DNA of 64,000 nt, from positions 5,421,950 to 5,485,949 of the forward strand of contig NW_002060943.1 in NCBI RefSeq assembly GCF_000150275.1. The letters run 5' to 3'. Position 1 is the first letter of the stretch, and each line of letters starts with the position of its first letter. Below are positions 1-12,612 of the stretch, piece by piece. The notes under the pieces are model-generated. The model had not been told where the DNA came from. It worked only from the letters and a program-made list of their open reading frames with translations, and did no database searches. This stretch comes from Trichoplax adhaerens (taxonomy: Eukaryota; Placozoa; Uniplacotomia; Trichoplacea; Trichoplacidae). A program made the translations under genes and the position numbers.

Positions 1-3000
1 ATTCCCTTAAAGTCACCAATATCTCATCAGGTGACCTTCTAACTTACTATTTCGTTACTTCAATTGATACCTTCTTGGATATTAAATCTAGGCTTGTGGA
101 GATTCCAATTCCAGGCCGAAATATTTCACAGAGAAGAATTATGAACCTTTAATTTCCAGAATTCAAAAGAAATTTCCTAACGTTGATATGTCGAAAGATA
201 AAGTAAGTTTACTTGTCCTTTTGGCTAACAACCTACAAACATTTTAGCTGACCTGCTAACTTGAATACAATATTGAGGTGGACGATAGATTTCAATTTGA
301 TACATTGAGTACCTGTAGAATATCGGAGTATTACGAATTACAGAATTTTAAAATACTCGTACACTCGCGTATGTTCTAAAGAACTTCTACTACCGTAGTT
401 TCTGCAACTAGGGATTATACCATTACCGTGCCGTGATTATACTGATAATTAAACTGCTTTTTAGATAATATCGCAGCTACTAAAGGACTGCTATCAAGAT
501 GTATCCAGCACCTTGCATTATTATTATCAAACCTTTGTAGATATCCTAGATTTTGTGGTAGGTGTTTTAAAACGATCGGTTTCTCTTGAAATCAGTTAAT
601 TTTAAATTTTACCCCGAATTTAAGAGAAATATTTTTATTATCATTATTTATATACATTTTAGGATTCCACAAGAGAGGTTTTAACTTCCTTAAATGTCGG
701 CGGTATCTTTTGTGACCTGGTATAACAATCTCGTTTCATACCGCACAGTATTTATTGATGATGTTGTGCTGAGCTACCTAAGCGTATGCCTACTGATAGT
801 CATAGCTTCCACTTCCTCTTAATAGCAGATAAAATATTCATTATAATTGAGTCTTATTTGTGTAGTAATGCGATATTAGCAACTAAGAGAGGTCAAGTTA
901 TTTTATATGAGCTGTCGAAGTACTATATTTACTGATAGTCGCAATGCAGTTGACAACAGAGGAAACCTTGCAGGCATAAATGGATTATAAATTGAATAGT
1001 TTTGAAAAGAATTTCATTAATTTGAATTGCAGAAGGCACCGTTCTTTTGATGATTTTGCGTCGAGTATCATTTAGATTGTGGTCCTTATTATTAAATTTT
1101 TACTCTAGACGATTAATTTCGACCTGTGCAGTAATTTCCTGGAATTAATCACCAATTATTGCAAGCTGATGATTTTAATGGGTCGTGTAGAGGACCGTAA
1201 AATAATCGTAATTCTATTCAATGCTGCTTATGAGATGCAGAACGGTTCAACGTACGTATGATTAAATTTTTTAATCGTTAACTATTGCATATTAATTAAG
1301 TGACTTACCGGTAGTGCGATCAGTAGTGATTTTTAAAAGGTAACAGAATATTCTTTGTCAATTACCATACTCATTAGGGAGCAATCGTTTCATAGACTAA
1401 CTTCGTTGCTAGTAGAATTTGAGAATCCATTGAAGAAGCTTATGGAGGAATTTTCCTTCCACGCAAAGGTTGATATTCTTAAATTTTTGTCGACATAGAT
1501 TACCACTTGAAGATGTGTCTATCAATTTAAGCTTTCATTTATTCGCTCCTTTTATATTATAATTATTTACTATAGAATTTGAAAAGCGCACTGCTATCAT
1601 TAACCGAAATTTATCGTGGAAAATTTGCAGTAAAGGTAAAAGCCTTCGTTATCGTTCACATTATCATTAAAGTTATACAAATGCTATCCATTATGCTACC
1701 AAGATTAAAATTGTAAGTTTATGTTTATATTCTTGGTAGGAAACAGTAAACGGACTCATTGGTATTATTTCTAGGCCTATGCGCATTAAAAACGTTGCGA
1801 AGACTCCGAAGGTAACTTCGCAATACATGCAGTGTGTACTTTAGAGCAGTTTTATGATATCACGTAACTTAAAATGCTGAATATTACCTATTATAGATGC
1901 GCTCTGATTTATTACTAAGAAACGTCATGAATGAATGGATCATCAGTAAGTTAATAAATTTAAACTCTTACATGGAGTCGATATTTTTTTTATTCACCTA
2001 CAATTCTTAATAGTCATATTTAGTGTAATTTATAGATAAGACATGCAAAACTACCAATTTATTATTGATCTAATAGTAATGGTCTTCATTTTAGTTGGAT
2101 TCCTTTTGCATCAACTTCAATTTACGGAAAATGAATCACATGACCTTTGGAAAGAGGCGCTACAGGATTGTTTTTGTTTCCCGTTATACCGGGATGAAGT
2201 TGTTATTGTACAGCGATTATATGAAATACCTTACATACAAAATAACAAAGTGTAAGTAGATCACGATCGCAATATTAATTAAAAGTAGGTCTATTTTAAA
2301 TATTTATCTGCTGACTAAAAGATGCAATGATTTTGTAATTTGAGTAGTTTATCTAAGCGTCTAAAGGAAGTTACCGATTACACTGCATTTGCTGTTACTC
2401 AAAGGTAACGTAGGTTTAGGATATCTTTGATGGTACACAACATCAAGACATTATAAAGCTATATTTTTGAGGAGCTAGCGATCTAATACCCTATCGTATC
2501 ATCTTTAGCGGAGTCAAGCACAAAGAGATTCGCAACATCTTAAAGCTTTCCCTTAACGAATTACGACTCATCTTCACTGATCAACCTGGTTTATTAGGTC
2601 CTAAAGTATGTTCATACTATCATCTTAGAATGATCGTGTTTCTCATATTTGCATTGTCATGAATTTAAATAGATTATATCTGAATTTTTACTATTGCTTA
2701 TAGGCTCATGCTGCTATGGTGTTGCTGTCCTTAACAAAAAATGAGATTCAATGGTTGGTGCATCATTCGGAAAACATTCCACTGAAATTCAGAAATAAAG
2801 TTAACGCCGATGATTACCAGGAAGAGTATGAGACATATAACATTTATTAATTAGTATTAAGTTAACGACAGAAGAAGTATTCTAATAACCTACATTTATT
2901 TCGTATTAGAAATTTAGGCGAGATGCTATTTTGCTTGTTGGAAATTAGAGGTTAGTTGATTGTGATATACTATTTTCAAAGTCATTTAGTACTAATACTA

Positions 3001-6000
3001 TTTACACGCTGTTTTAGCAATGTTCAAGAAACATGAGGATATTGTTCGTGATTATTACATTCGATATATATCAGAAGGAGATTCTGCGAAATTTTCTGAA
3101 GTTTGCAAAGTCAGTAGCAAAACCTTACTATGTGATTAAATTAAACATCAGCTTATCCTTACAGTTTTTTAATAGTAACACTGGTTATTTACAAATATTT
3201 TTAATTATTTTTGTTATGTTAAAGAAATATCCTGCATTAGATGCAGAATATCATCAGCTGATAACTTCATTAATGAATGCGATGAAAGATTTGTCGGTAG
3301 CTGAAGGTAAACTAACGTTTAGGGCTGACACTATATTCAAAAGCTCACCTCCAAATACGGCTGTGTAACATCTTGGGATTGATTTTTCTTTTTATTTCAT
3401 ATCAATTTTAGAAGATCAAAATAGTTACGATTTAAATGCCTTTAGATTGGACTGGTTCAGGCTTCAAGTTAGTTTCATCTTATAATTCTATTTGAAAGAT
3501 ATTGTATCTGATTGATATAAAGTTGCTGGTAGTTGTTAGTTCCTGTCTCAAGTTTTCTGTAGCCCACCTTGACATTAAGCATTAGTCTGCTTTGATTTAC
3601 TAGGCTTATACAAGTGTGGCAAAACCTATGGTTTCCATACGATCTGTTCCTGAATTTGTTACTTTAATGGATGCGGCTGTATCTCATTCTTATTACGTTG
3701 ATGGCTATGAGAAATACCTGGATCGTATTTCTGACATGTCCTTTTTATTGTACGTGCACCAAATTGAGCAAAGTAGTCGTAATTTCTTATTCGTAACGAA
3801 ATTTTTATTTGTTACCTGCAATTTCTGGCATGAGTTGTGCCCACTAAACTGTGGTAAATATATCCTATAATATAGCTTCTTTTCGAACTTCTTTCGATTC
3901 AATTTTGGAAACTGCATCGAAGATTATCGATTTTCAAGGTTGATTTCTTCTGTTGTTTTTCCTTATATTTTTACTTCTTTAATTGACTACATCGAAATCA
4001 ATGATACTGCGGTAAAATGGTTAACATAGTATGTTTATGATGCAGGTATGCTATCGCCTTTCCAATGGCTTGCGATCACTTTGTTGTATGTACAAACGAA
4101 TTCTGCCCGGAAGAGGTGAATTAGAATTAATTATGATGAATGTGATTAGTACAGCTTTGCAAAATTACATTCTAAGATTTTGCTATAGGTAATAGTATTT
4201 TATGTTTCTATATAATTAGCGATCACCTATCCGCCATAGAAGTGTATTATCAGCAGAAAGATGTTTAGAAGACATGGCTAAACAGACAGCATATCATTTA
4301 GAGGAACTTTGCAGGGAGCTAATTAAATTTGAACAACAGGTAAAGAACAGGATACTATATGCTTTTTTAGGTTTTATTATACGAAAATTTCAATGACGCT
4401 TATGATCGCGTTATAATAGGTATTACCTGTTAATGCAGCAAACATGTTAAAGCAAGTTGCCACAAAGACAAAGAAAAAACAGAAGGATAAAACGCGAATA
4501 AAAGAATTTATTACTCCAGGAACAGAAAGTTTCCGAAAAAGCCGAGAGAATATAACGAGGTGTTATACCATTTGCCTATCAGAACCAATTTTACAATTCT
4601 GGAAATGCTATTTTTCAGATCGAATATTTTACGTATAGACGTCACTATGTCACACTATCTCTTAGTTACTTTTCTATAACTTTATGCTTGACATCGATTT
4701 TTGTTCTTTTGCACCGGATACTAGAGTCGACCGAAGTGTTACTTCTGTTACTGAGTTACTTGCAGCTTTCACTCACTTTGATTCGATACGCGTTGCAAAT
4801 GCGACTCTCTGCCCTATTGAGTACCTACGAAATGTGATAGAAGATACTTTTAGTGGGTATGTGCCAAAAGTTCTGCCAATACTATCATTTGGCGCAAGCC
4901 TACGATTGTAAACACACCTTATATGAGACGGTATTGCTAATATACACTTATTTTACAGGTCTTTTGCTGCCTTAGCTTTTCATGATCCTGATAGTGGCTT
5001 TATTGCTCGCCCGTCCGAGCTATTAAGGAGTATATCGGTAATTGCGGGATTCTTTATATAAAGAAAATGCTTTATAGCCAATTGCGATTACCGGATAATT
5101 GATTTTTTTTCTTAGGCATTTACGGGAACTTTGAAGACGATTGATCATTTCGGTAAATGCGTTGTTCTTTCAATCTTGTTTACGTATTAAGTGACGGCGG
5201 ATAATTTGCTTTTCAGCAACTGCGGATATTGGAGGCCTGTTATTTCATTCGGTGCTTCAACATACGCAAGAAATTGATAGTAAAGGACAGAAAACCGTTA
5301 CAGGTTTATATCTGTCTTGGTAAGAATCTATGATAATTTAGGCAGATCAAGCTAATTTTTTATTTAATATATCTACTTCTCAAACCTTACATTTTATAGG
5401 TTAACTGATGTATTGCTAAATCGAATTATCAACGGGGGTATATGTTATTCGCCAAGTCATAAAATGTTTGTAAGTCATCGAAGTGTATCATTAAAAGCGG
5501 AAGATTATACCGACGTTGCCGGTAAGGGAGTCGTGTACTAACCCTTAGCGGTAGATATTATCTACTTTGCGTAATTGTCAGTCGATTAAATTATCTAAAG
5601 ATCTATTGTTTCATCAGAACTTGAGTCTCTTGCTGAGATCATTGGACCTTCCGGTATGCGGGTAATATGTAGTAAAATTGTAGAAAAAGTTTGCGCGGAA
5701 GTAACAGAATTAAAGGTAAGTGTAATCCATATGGATGTACGCGTAATGATTGGATTTTAGGTTTAAAGTGCTGATTTGCAATATCTGCTTTACCAGAAAA
5801 TAGTACAATCGAACTCGTCCGCCTTAGAACAAATAAAAAATAAAAAAGAATTTGTCAATGCTAATAGAAATATGAAAGGTACCCTTATTTATACAGTCTG
5901 TCACTGGTTTGTTAACGATTTAAATACGTACTCGCGTCTTCTGGTCCGTTTCAGATTGTGAAGAGTTATTAAATAAAACCGTAAGAATTGGAGTTATGTT

Positions 6001-7416
6001 GTGTCTTCGCCAACTTCTTCATGATGCAACTTATTCAGTATGCATACAACTTATTCTATAGAAACATTTAGATCTATAATAATGTTGTTAAAAAATAATA
6101 TTCCTTTATAAACTCTATCAACACAGGCTCTATCGCGACGTACTCCGACATTGCTAACAGTAATAGAAGAGTTCCTCTCGCATCCACCAAATGATTCTTA
6201 TATTCTTGTTAGTGCTATATGTAATTAAATATAAATAAAATATATTAAATTGATACCTATGTGCTTTACTAAAAAATTTATGTAACTTTATCCAATTTTT
6301 TGTTAGCATAAATATGAGACAGCCTCAGTTACAGGAATTGAAAGTCCGATCGATTCTGTTCTTTATTCTGCTCTGAAACCAAAAAAGGGTACGCACGTAG
6401 AAAGATATTCATAGAATAATTTTTAACTGTAGCCTTCACATAATGACAAACAAGTATTAAGAGAACTCAATTTTGTGTATAAATGATGGATAATCTTTTA
6501 GATAGCTCAAATGAAGATCAACAGATCTGGCCTCTATACATGGTGAGTTTATTTGGATTAGCTGAAAACAATATAGATTCATGAAATCGTAATTTTTTCT
6601 TATTAATAAATATAGGTTATGATTGCCGTATCACTTCCTGATTTCTTAAACCGAGATACTTTTGTTTATGAAAATGTTCTTGGTGGTAAGACTTAGAAGT
6701 TAATAATTACATAATAAAAGTTTAGTAAGCTATTATGATTTAATGCATAAGCGTGCCACATGTAATAACCTACTATTGTTATCCCTATTAATTGTAAAAG
6801 GTTTCTTGAATAATGCTCACTGCTTAGCCAAAGCTATCAATCAACTTGCTAGTGTCTTTTTCTCCTCTGGAGGCGACAAAGCTTGTTTAGACAAACTAGT
6901 AGAGTTTATTTCGGTCAGCAAATAGTTGAAAGTTCTTACAACATGTAAAATTCTTGAATACATAACGTAAGTACTCATTTATGGGTTCTTCCCTGATAGA
7001 TTGCATCAGAATGCGTCTTAAGCCTTGAATGTAGGAAAACGGAAAACGAAAACGAACCGGCTAAACAATATGAACCCCTATATATTCTCTTAGATATCGT
7101 TAGTAATTTTCAGTTTTCCGACTCATATGCACTTACACGTAGTTTTGAAGGTATATTGTATGTATCTATCATTTGCAGATTGTTCAAGAATCCCACTTCT
7201 TGAAAAGAGATACCATTGAAAGATTTATTTCTCATACTATCATAAGAGATGCCTATCGACAAGTGAGCTTGGTTGGTATTTGATCATTCTGAATGTTGTT
7301 TTCTTAGTAACTTGTTTGTAATGCTGAAAAAGCCTTAATGATTAATTATTTAGCGCAATGGAGATGAAGCAAGGAAACGTCGTAAAAAGGTTGATGCTCG
7401 TTCTCATGATTATTAG
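1..7416 (+). CDS. NCKAP1: NCKAP1/Hem WAVE regulatory complex subunit (5' end missing)
   Basis: Membrane-linked scaffold subunit of the WAVE complex, which couples Rac to Arp2/3 actin assembly. Spliced peptides match animal NCKAP1 almost end to end, for example ENPLKKLMEEF, TDQPGLLGPK, RLDWFRLQ, HCLAKAINQ. Exons read: 160-202, 465-557, 663-719, 1132-1251, 1378-1468, 1576-1635, 1897-1945, 2095-2249, 2358-2404, 2509-2605, 2704-2825, 2910-2950, 3018-3109, 3225-3306, 3412-3467, 3604-3749, 3876-3938, 4046-4115, 4220-4339, 4420-4559, 4725-4856, 4959-5037, 5116-5152, 5217-5319, 5400-5521, 5618-5715, 5797-5878, 5955-6037, 6127-6207, 6307-6388, 6502-6542, 6616-6685, 6801-6917, 7010-7098, 7179-7262, 7354-7416 (TAG). 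Two short pieces, near 720-1131 and 1636-1896, were not resolved. The exon at 2095 ends at a weak GTGTAAG donor, and the exon ending 6917 needs a GC donor. The first ~70 residues lie upstream of the window. Confidence 0.95.
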
Positions 7417-8202
7417 TGAAAACTAGAATTAAATGTTGATTTAAATAGGATCTGCACTTAAAACTTTCTGATAATATTTTACGGTGATTGCATTATTTTA
7501 AATGGTCATACTTAATTTTATACTTAACTGTAATCTTGCGATGTGACTGGACAGCATCGTAAACTGATTTAATTACTATCCAACGAATGTGATATGTATT
7601 TGCCTCGTTTACTGTGTGGTTGAGATCGTAGTATCTACATCAATTAACGCTCTGTGAATAGGTAGAAACATAGACCTGTGATCGTAACAGTCGCATATAT
7701 AAGTTACAAATATTAAAGTGTGACTTCCTACCCGATAAAATATTAGGTCCACAATCTCTATTTGATTATGATTATGTAATTGATTAACCAAACTAACGTT
7801 AATAAGCTTAGGGAATAATTCCGAAATCTGGATCTCAATACCGAAATACAAAGTATAAAATAATGATGTCCAATGATAAGATAAATTCTCAAAGCAAACA
7901 AGTGATATACGGATACAATATTTATTTTCTGTATATATGATTCTGGATGTAAGTTTCTGGATGAAATTGGTTCAAATTTTTTTTAAATCTTTTATACAGT
8001 ATCACATTTGTTAGGTTAAACAGTGTTCACATTAATTATTTGTAGTTATTACATTACCTAAATTTAAAAGAACATGGATAACTTGATGTCAAATACAGCA
8101 TATCATTTACCATTATTATAGCAATGTGAAAGTGTATATTTAATAAAAGATTATAATGCGTTGGTGGTTATGTTTGATTTGATTATTCGGATATTTATTT
8201 CC
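7417..8202. other. Convergent 3' gap between NCKAP1 and METTL1
   Basis: AT-rich spacer between two stop codons on opposite strands. It should hold both 3' UTRs. On the minus strand an AATAAA-type polyadenylation hexamer sits just beyond the METTL1 stop (around 8193-8199). No further coding exon, RNA gene or repeat was recognised. Confidence 0.5.
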
Positions 8203-10096
8203 TTAATCCATGGAGGAGCTCTGAACACGTTTGAAAATTGCAGTAAATTTCTTTCCATCGTTTCTAGTAACCTTTTGACCTTCTTCTGTACAATCTCCAA
8301 GAAATTTTAGAATTGCGTCATGTGACTATGCATTGCAATAAGAAATGTTAGATTAACCAAATAAGAATGATAGTTTTTAACATACGGGTAATGAATAATT
8401 AAAATCGTTAAAATAAAAGAATACTAATTACCAATGATTCTAGCTTTACTTCTTCAAATAATGGGTGTTCGTTTAGATGGGATTTCATCCATATATGAAC
8501 CTCTTCGACATCAGTAACAGTATAAACTAAACCCTATTCATTTATGGATTTTATAATATAATTAGAAGGCCAATGTAATAAATTATGCTGATATATCCAA
8601 ATTCACAGCATGAAAATTTATCAGGGTCTATTTTAATCTATTGTAAAGACTGAGGTCGGATACGAGTAGAATTATTCTTGGTGTCAACTCTTAATTGCAG
8701 TACTTTACAGCATTATTTTATTGACTATATCACGTCAAGATACTTAAAAACTGCGTTTAATGTATTTAAATTCGTAATCTCTCACCTCAACTGCTAAAAT
8801 ATAGGCGTATTCAGCAAGTAAGGTTTGGCTAAATATATTAAATGAAATATAATTATCAGAAATTAGTAATGATTGGGAATCTAATTAGATACAATAGGTT
8901 GAAATCAATTAGTTAGAACAATATTCTATGTCATGCCTTAATATTCTTTGCTTATGTTTGGTTTTCTTAAAATGAGGGTCAGGGTATAAGAAAAATAGCT
9001 TCTTAAGCTAAAGATATTCCGAATGCATGTGAATAAGTTACTGTGTTTACATACGTTGTGTTAATAGCTAGGTTACTACCAAGTCGATAGGATTTATTGA
9101 CCATAGCACTGTACTATGTTTACAGATCGCTGCAATTTGCTACGATTTCTGGCAAGGGATATACGGTATATAGTAAGACTACCTGTTTGATGCTACAAAC
9201 TACTTTAACTATACCGTCAAAGGTGATCGTTAAATCTGCGGTATTTTTACCTGGCCCTTTTTGAAATAGTTTGGTAAGTACTTCATCGCATTAGTTCTTA
9301 CTATGGCGATATTATTGTACTTTCCAGGGTTGTTAATTCTTAACGCTGCAATCCTTTCTTTGACATAATCGGAAACCTGCAAATAATGAGGTACGAGAAT
9401 CACACTTGTTCCATTTTATAATCGTGTCACAAGACATTGAAGACCAGAAAATAAATAACTGATCAATTTATAGAACCTTCTGTGACTTTTAATTATTGGC
9501 TTACTTACTTTTACCCTAATTTCCATTCCCATTATATAAGTGTCGGGAAATAGCGGAGCTAGAGTAACTGATGTCAATAGCATAATTACACTCTTATACC
9601 ACTAACACAGCATACGCGTATGGTTCAATGGAAGAAAAACAACAGTAAGAAATTCAACAGTATGTCTTACTGAGTAAACCGCCATATCCGCAACCAATAT
9701 CTAAGAATTGTACACAGTCTCCCTTCTCCGCTTGATAAGTAGGGTACAGAGCTGGCCAGTTCATTTGATCAGGACAAATAGGGCTTTTAAGAAACGATGG
9801 TGATTCATTAGAATGATATTAGTAATGGCGATATCGCTTCAAAGGATATTTCTATCTTATAAAGCTCTAGCCATTGCAGTAGGAGTAACGTTATTAATTC
9901 TGTTGTTTCAACGTACAAATAATTTACTGCGTTAATAGGTTTTTACCAACAGAAGTATATCCATTCGGCTCCTTTTAACAGAATATAAGTTTATGAGATT
10001 ATTATTCTTAACTTACTCTGAGAATGTATGATCTGCTAAAGGATTGGAATGAGCCCTCTGGCGGTAAAATTTCTTTTGCGGCATTGCTGCAGCCAT
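8203..10096 (-). CDS. METTL1: METTL1: tRNA (guanine-N7-)-methyltransferase catalytic subunit
   Basis: Makes m7G at position 46 of tRNAs using S-adenosylmethionine, normally with the WD40 partner WDR4. Eight exons in minus-strand order: 10096-10017, 9783-9671, 9567-9509, 9376-9251, 9007-8937, 8828-8786, 8533-8432, 8325-8203. They total 717 nt and 238 residues, against about 276 in human. The N-terminus carries the family block [13 protein letters not shown]; the SAM-binding loop LDIGCGYGG is at about residues 54-62; the hallmark [14 protein letters not shown] is at about 132-145; TEEGQKV with a basic tail closes the protein. Two in-frame ATGs lie at 10096 and 10084, and the second aligns with the usual MPQKK start. 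Intron 5 (8829-8936) has a GC donor after TTAAG, required to keep the frame and to produce [11 protein letters not shown]. Start lies 754 bp from the divergent NTMT1 start. Confidence 0.96.
8829..8936 (-). other. GC-AG intron in METTL1
   Basis: Minus-strand donor reads AAG|GCATGA and acceptor TTTAG|CC. No GT near this point restores the frame. Splicing here joins AG to C to give Ser in [11 protein letters not shown], matching the family's RIISPTLLAEY. Confidence 0.8.
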
Positions 10097-10850
10097 GACT
10101 GCTACTGTTGTTTTAACGGCTAATTGCAGTAGAATAGTCTAGTCTTTTGTAGATTGAATAAGCCGAAACTACTATACTATAGCTATCAATCTTTATTTCC
10201 AACGTTGAAAATTATCTTTGCAGTTATTTTAATATTCTTGAGCTATATCCAATAATTCGATCCAAACTATTGAATTGTTTCTCATAATAAGGATTGAAAT
10301 TGCCCTTTAAATTAGTACGTTAGTCTAATCTTGCAATCTTGTTTAATAGATTAGCTTAATTTTGCCTTAGATTGATGATGAGTATAACCGATGAGATTAA
10401 TTCCTTGATTAAAGTGCAAATCTAGACAGATTTGCAAGTCTAATAATCTTCCAGCAAGGCATCCGTTGCCAGGTCAAGCTATCGTCTTATGCTGCCTCTA
10501 CTGTATGTCAATTACATACAGTATACTGTACACAGTAAGCCTGTATGGTAAGTAAAGACTTCCTACAGTGCCATCGTTAAGTGATCGTATCGTGTAAGTT
10601 GTTGACTATCAGGTAGGTATGAGGGCAGTCTATACTATCAGAGCTGTTGAAGTAGTCATACTAAATTGTGCACCGACTACATCCCGGAAGCTAAAACTCG
10701 TCTGATGGCGTACTGCTTGCTAGTAATCCAATTGCAAAACTGATCTAGAAATGAAAGTCGATATTTTACAGTCATATAGCTAAAGATTTTATTCCCTATC
10801 ATCATTAAATCCACGTCTAAATAATAGACTAGTTAGCAACGATTACCAAG
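10097..10850. promoter_or_regulatory. Shared divergent promoter interval METTL1 / NTMT1
   Basis: The 754-bp interval separates two oppositely transcribed genes, so it must contain both promoters and 5' UTRs. It holds ACAGTA/TACTGT motifs, clearest around 10509-10544. No TATA box at a convincing distance was seen. Bidirectional use is inference from gene layout. Confidence 0.45.
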
Positions 10851-12612
10851 ATGGATAAGGATCAAACTTGGTACGGTGGTGGTAAAAATTTTTGGCAAAA
10901 GAAATCGTCAACTGTTCATGGCATGATTGGTGGCTATAGCAGGATTGCAAAGACAGATTTGAGCACCTCGCGACGCTTTATTTTAAAAACGATAAAAACA
11001 TGCAGCAAGGAAACACAATTTGGACGTGCATTAGATTGTGGTGCAGGTATGCAATAGTGAAATCGTGAGTTACTTGAGCATACTAAATTCATTTTATCAA
11101 TATGATACAATTTGGTACAATGTCGTAAAATACTTCGGTTAGTATTGTTAATTCAATTAATGAAGGCTAACAAGATAACCTCGCTGTTAAGCATTGCATC
11201 ATTATTGACGCCCATTCTAGTAGAGTTGATCGTAATTATTGGAAGTTATGGCTTATAGACTGCGTAAGAATTATTTAATGTTTGCTGTCCAAAATATCAT
11301 CACAATGTTATTGTCTACAATTGCACATATTATCTTGGAAAGACGGTAATAGCCTATAATGCATAACATCAATGATTCGATGTTGGCGATCAGAAACACC
11401 ATTAAAATATTATTGTCTACAATTGCTCGATAAAGATAGCGATAGCGTATGTCTTAAAATCTGTAACTACATACATTAACTTGATAAACTACTGATATCT
11501 TAGAAAAACTATACAAGTACGGTAATTATCTAGTGCTACAGATTAGCTAATGATATCCAAATGTCTTGTAATTGTATAACTGGATGCATTACATTATATT
11601 ATAGATATTCGAATGCTTTATAATCGTCTGTAACTACATGTATTACCTTTCCATAGTCGATGAAAAGTAAACGAAAACTGTAGACATTGCCTTCCGAAAC
11701 TAACTATATCTCAATGCCCTATAACTAGTTGCCTTTAGTTGCACGAATTATCGTCCAATACTAATGATATCTCAACGCCTTGAATCATTTGTAATTGCAG
11801 GCATTACCTTCCAATACCTGATGATATCTTAATGGTATCCGAGGGTCTTATAACTGTATAGAACTGCATGCCTTACCTTCCTATGCTGTATTACTAATAA
11901 TATTCTGTAACTGCAAGCACCACCTTCCAATACTAATGATATCTCTATGTCTTATCGATAAATACGCCTACGACTTTTCAATCCTAATCTAATCCTAATG
12001 CTTTAATCCCATTAATATCTTTATTTATGCCTTCAAATACGAGCACTGTATTAACATTACCTTAACACTGATACTACTTTATTGTCAGTGGATTGATTTT
12101 CTATTGCAATAATTATCTTTCACAATTTTGCAGGCATTGGAAGAGTAACGAAAGGGGTCTTACTGCCATTATTCGATGTCGTTGACTTAGTAGATCAAAA
12201 TGAGGAATTTTTACATACAGCTAAAGCCAGATTATCGCCCGTTGTAACCGACAAGCATCGGTTAGGCGAGACATATGCCTGTGGATTACAAGATTTCAAT
12301 CCAGAATCTGCAAAATATGATGTCATTTGGTGCCAGTGGGTATTATCACATTTAACCGATGATGATCTGTCTAGTTTTTTGTTGCGTTGCAAAGGCGCTT
12401 TACGTCGAAATGGCATCATCTTTGCCAAGGAAAATGTATCAAGGAATGATAAACCAGAAATTGATAATGATGATTGCAGCGTAGCTAGGGCTGAACAATC
12501 CTATGAGGAATTATTTAGAAAATCTGGCTTCCTTATTCTAAAGCAACAATACCAAGGCAACTTTCCGCGAAAATTACTACCTGTAAAGTTATATGCATTG
12601 GTTCCATCGTGA
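10851..12612 (+). CDS. NTMT1: NTMT1: alpha-N-terminal protein methyltransferase
   Basis: Methylates the alpha-amino group of proteins beginning X-Pro-Lys after Met removal (RCC1 and ribosomal proteins in other animals). Two exons, 10851-11046 and 12134-12612, splice in phase 1 to 224 residues; human NTMT1 has 223. The N-terminal part has the conserved WYGGGKNFWQKK and GMIGGYSRI blocks. The SAM loop LDCGAGIGR spans the intron at about residues 62-70. Further blocks are CGLQDFNPES, the substrate-channel stretch YDVIWCQWVLSHLTD, and RRNGIIFAKEN. The start ATG fits the family start closely. The single intron (11047-12133) is full of decayed tandem repeats. Confidence 0.96.
11640..11965 (+). repeat. 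Decayed ~50-70 bp tandem repeats in the NTMT1 intron
   Basis: Variants of ACCTTCCAATACTAATGATA recur near 11685, 11747, 11802, 11871 and 11919. Each is preceded by a CTGCAAGCA- or TTGCAGGCATT-like stretch. More degenerate copies may extend back to about 11270. Copies differ from each other, so this is an old minisatellite. Confidence 0.65.

Noticed and set aside
1776-1812. Possible NCKAP1 exon between a TTTCTAG acceptor and a GTAACT donor
   Set aside because: In the phase required by the flanking exons it contains a stop (TAA), and the other two frames show no convincing match to the family.
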